Source of the DNA: Akkermansiaceae bacterium
GTDB lineage: Bacteria; Verrucomicrobiota; Verrucomicrobiia; Verrucomicrobiales; Akkermansiaceae
Length of the DNA: 5,398 nt
Assembly (NCBI GenBank): GCA_028293225.1
Contig: JAQGPE010000442.1
Location: 1 to 5,398 of the forward strand
Direction: 5' to 3'
Part shown: in pieces, positions 5,153-5,398 of the stretch
Position numbering within the stretch: the stretch's first letter is position 1
Layout: every line of letters begins with the position of its first letter
Notes under the pieces: model-generated
The model's input: only the letters and a program-made list of their open reading frames with translations
Databases searched by the model: none
What the model was told of the DNA's origin: nothing
Program-made: the position numbers and the translations under genes

Positions 5153-5398
5153 ATGAAAATGATTCCAGCCCTCCTCGCCGGAGCCCTTGCGCTTTCGGTC
5201 ACCACCACCCTGGCCTCCGCCGCCGCTGCCTCAGCCAAGACCACCGCCACCCAAACCGCCGTGAACACCGAGATCCACTACAAGACCGTCACCCTGCCTG
5301 AAGCCGACATTTTCTACCGCGAGGCCGGCGATCCGTCCAAGCCGGTGATCCTGCTGCTGCACGGCTTCCCGACTTCCAGCCACATGTTCCGTGATCTG
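5153..5398 (+). CDS. Exported alpha/beta-hydrolase, N-terminal part (3' end outside window)
   Basis: Eighty-two codons are visible before the window ends. Residues 1-28 are a signal peptide: Met-Lys, a hydrophobic core (IPALLAGALALSV) and an Ala-rich region ending in ASA, with likely cleavage after residue 22-28. After a Thr-rich linker the mature domain opens with two strands, then VILLLHGFPTSSHMF at residues 65-79. The HGFP motif (70-73) is the oxyanion-hole turn of alpha/beta-hydrolases, and the HGFPTSSHMFRDL wording matches the haloalkane dehalogenase/epoxide hydrolase-like branch. The nucleophile elbow and the catalytic acid and His lie past the edge, so substrate and activity cannot be judged. 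The ATG at 5153 has no Shine-Dalgarno; a second in-frame ATG two codons later is possible. The gene starts 126 bases from the divergent CGNR regulator and shares its operator-like region, so repression or induction by that protein is a reasonable guess. Confidence 0.9.
   Translation, partial: MKMIPALLAGALALSVTTTLASAAAASAKTTATQTAVNTEIHYKTVTLPEADIFYREAGDPSKPVILLLHGFPTSSHMFRDL

Overview
The window is GC-rich bacterial DNA that looks like a Verrucomicrobiota chromosome, probably a relative of the Luteolibacter/Verrucomicrobiaceae group. Three things point there: a PEP-CTERM sorted surface protein, two tandem membrane-anchored proteins built from W/DP-E-A-A-x-A-W helical repeats of a kind common in that phylum, and weak or absent Shine-Dalgarno sequences before several genes. 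The assignment is by recognition and was not searched.

Layout, left to right. 2-415 (+) is the C-terminal part of a PEP-CTERM protein. It converges on a dihydrofolate-reductase-like RibD C-terminal domain protein at 529-1113 (-), and a strong GC hairpin at 492-519 sits between the two stops. A 340-base divergent region (1114-1453) follows; it holds an 8-bp stem-loop, a triple TTGCA repeat and an orphan GAGGAGGA. Then comes a small VOC/glyoxalase-fold protein at 1454-1900 (+). A 214-base spacer leads to the two tandem paralogues at 2115-3254 and 3297-4409 (+). These are probably co-transcribed, each with an N-terminal membrane segment and an exported helical-repeat body of unknown function. 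The second one runs to within 5 bases of the stop of a convergent ABATE/CGNR zinc-finger regulator at 4415-5026 (-). Divergent from that regulator, at 5153, starts an exported alpha/beta-hydrolase that runs off the right edge.

The best functional link is the last pair. The 126-base AT-richer gap between the CGNR regulator and the hydrolase holds three copies of a 13-base element, GTAACCNTCAWWA, two of them forming a 31-bp imperfect palindrome. This looks like an operator array, plausibly bound by the CGNR protein itself to control both genes. The other genes (RibD-like reductase, VOC protein) are ordinary single-gene accessory functions with no visible pathway link to each other. I see no defence system, mobile element, CRISPR array, tRNA or rRNA in this window. 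The most novel-looking material is the uncharacterised tandem repeat-protein pair and the operator array.
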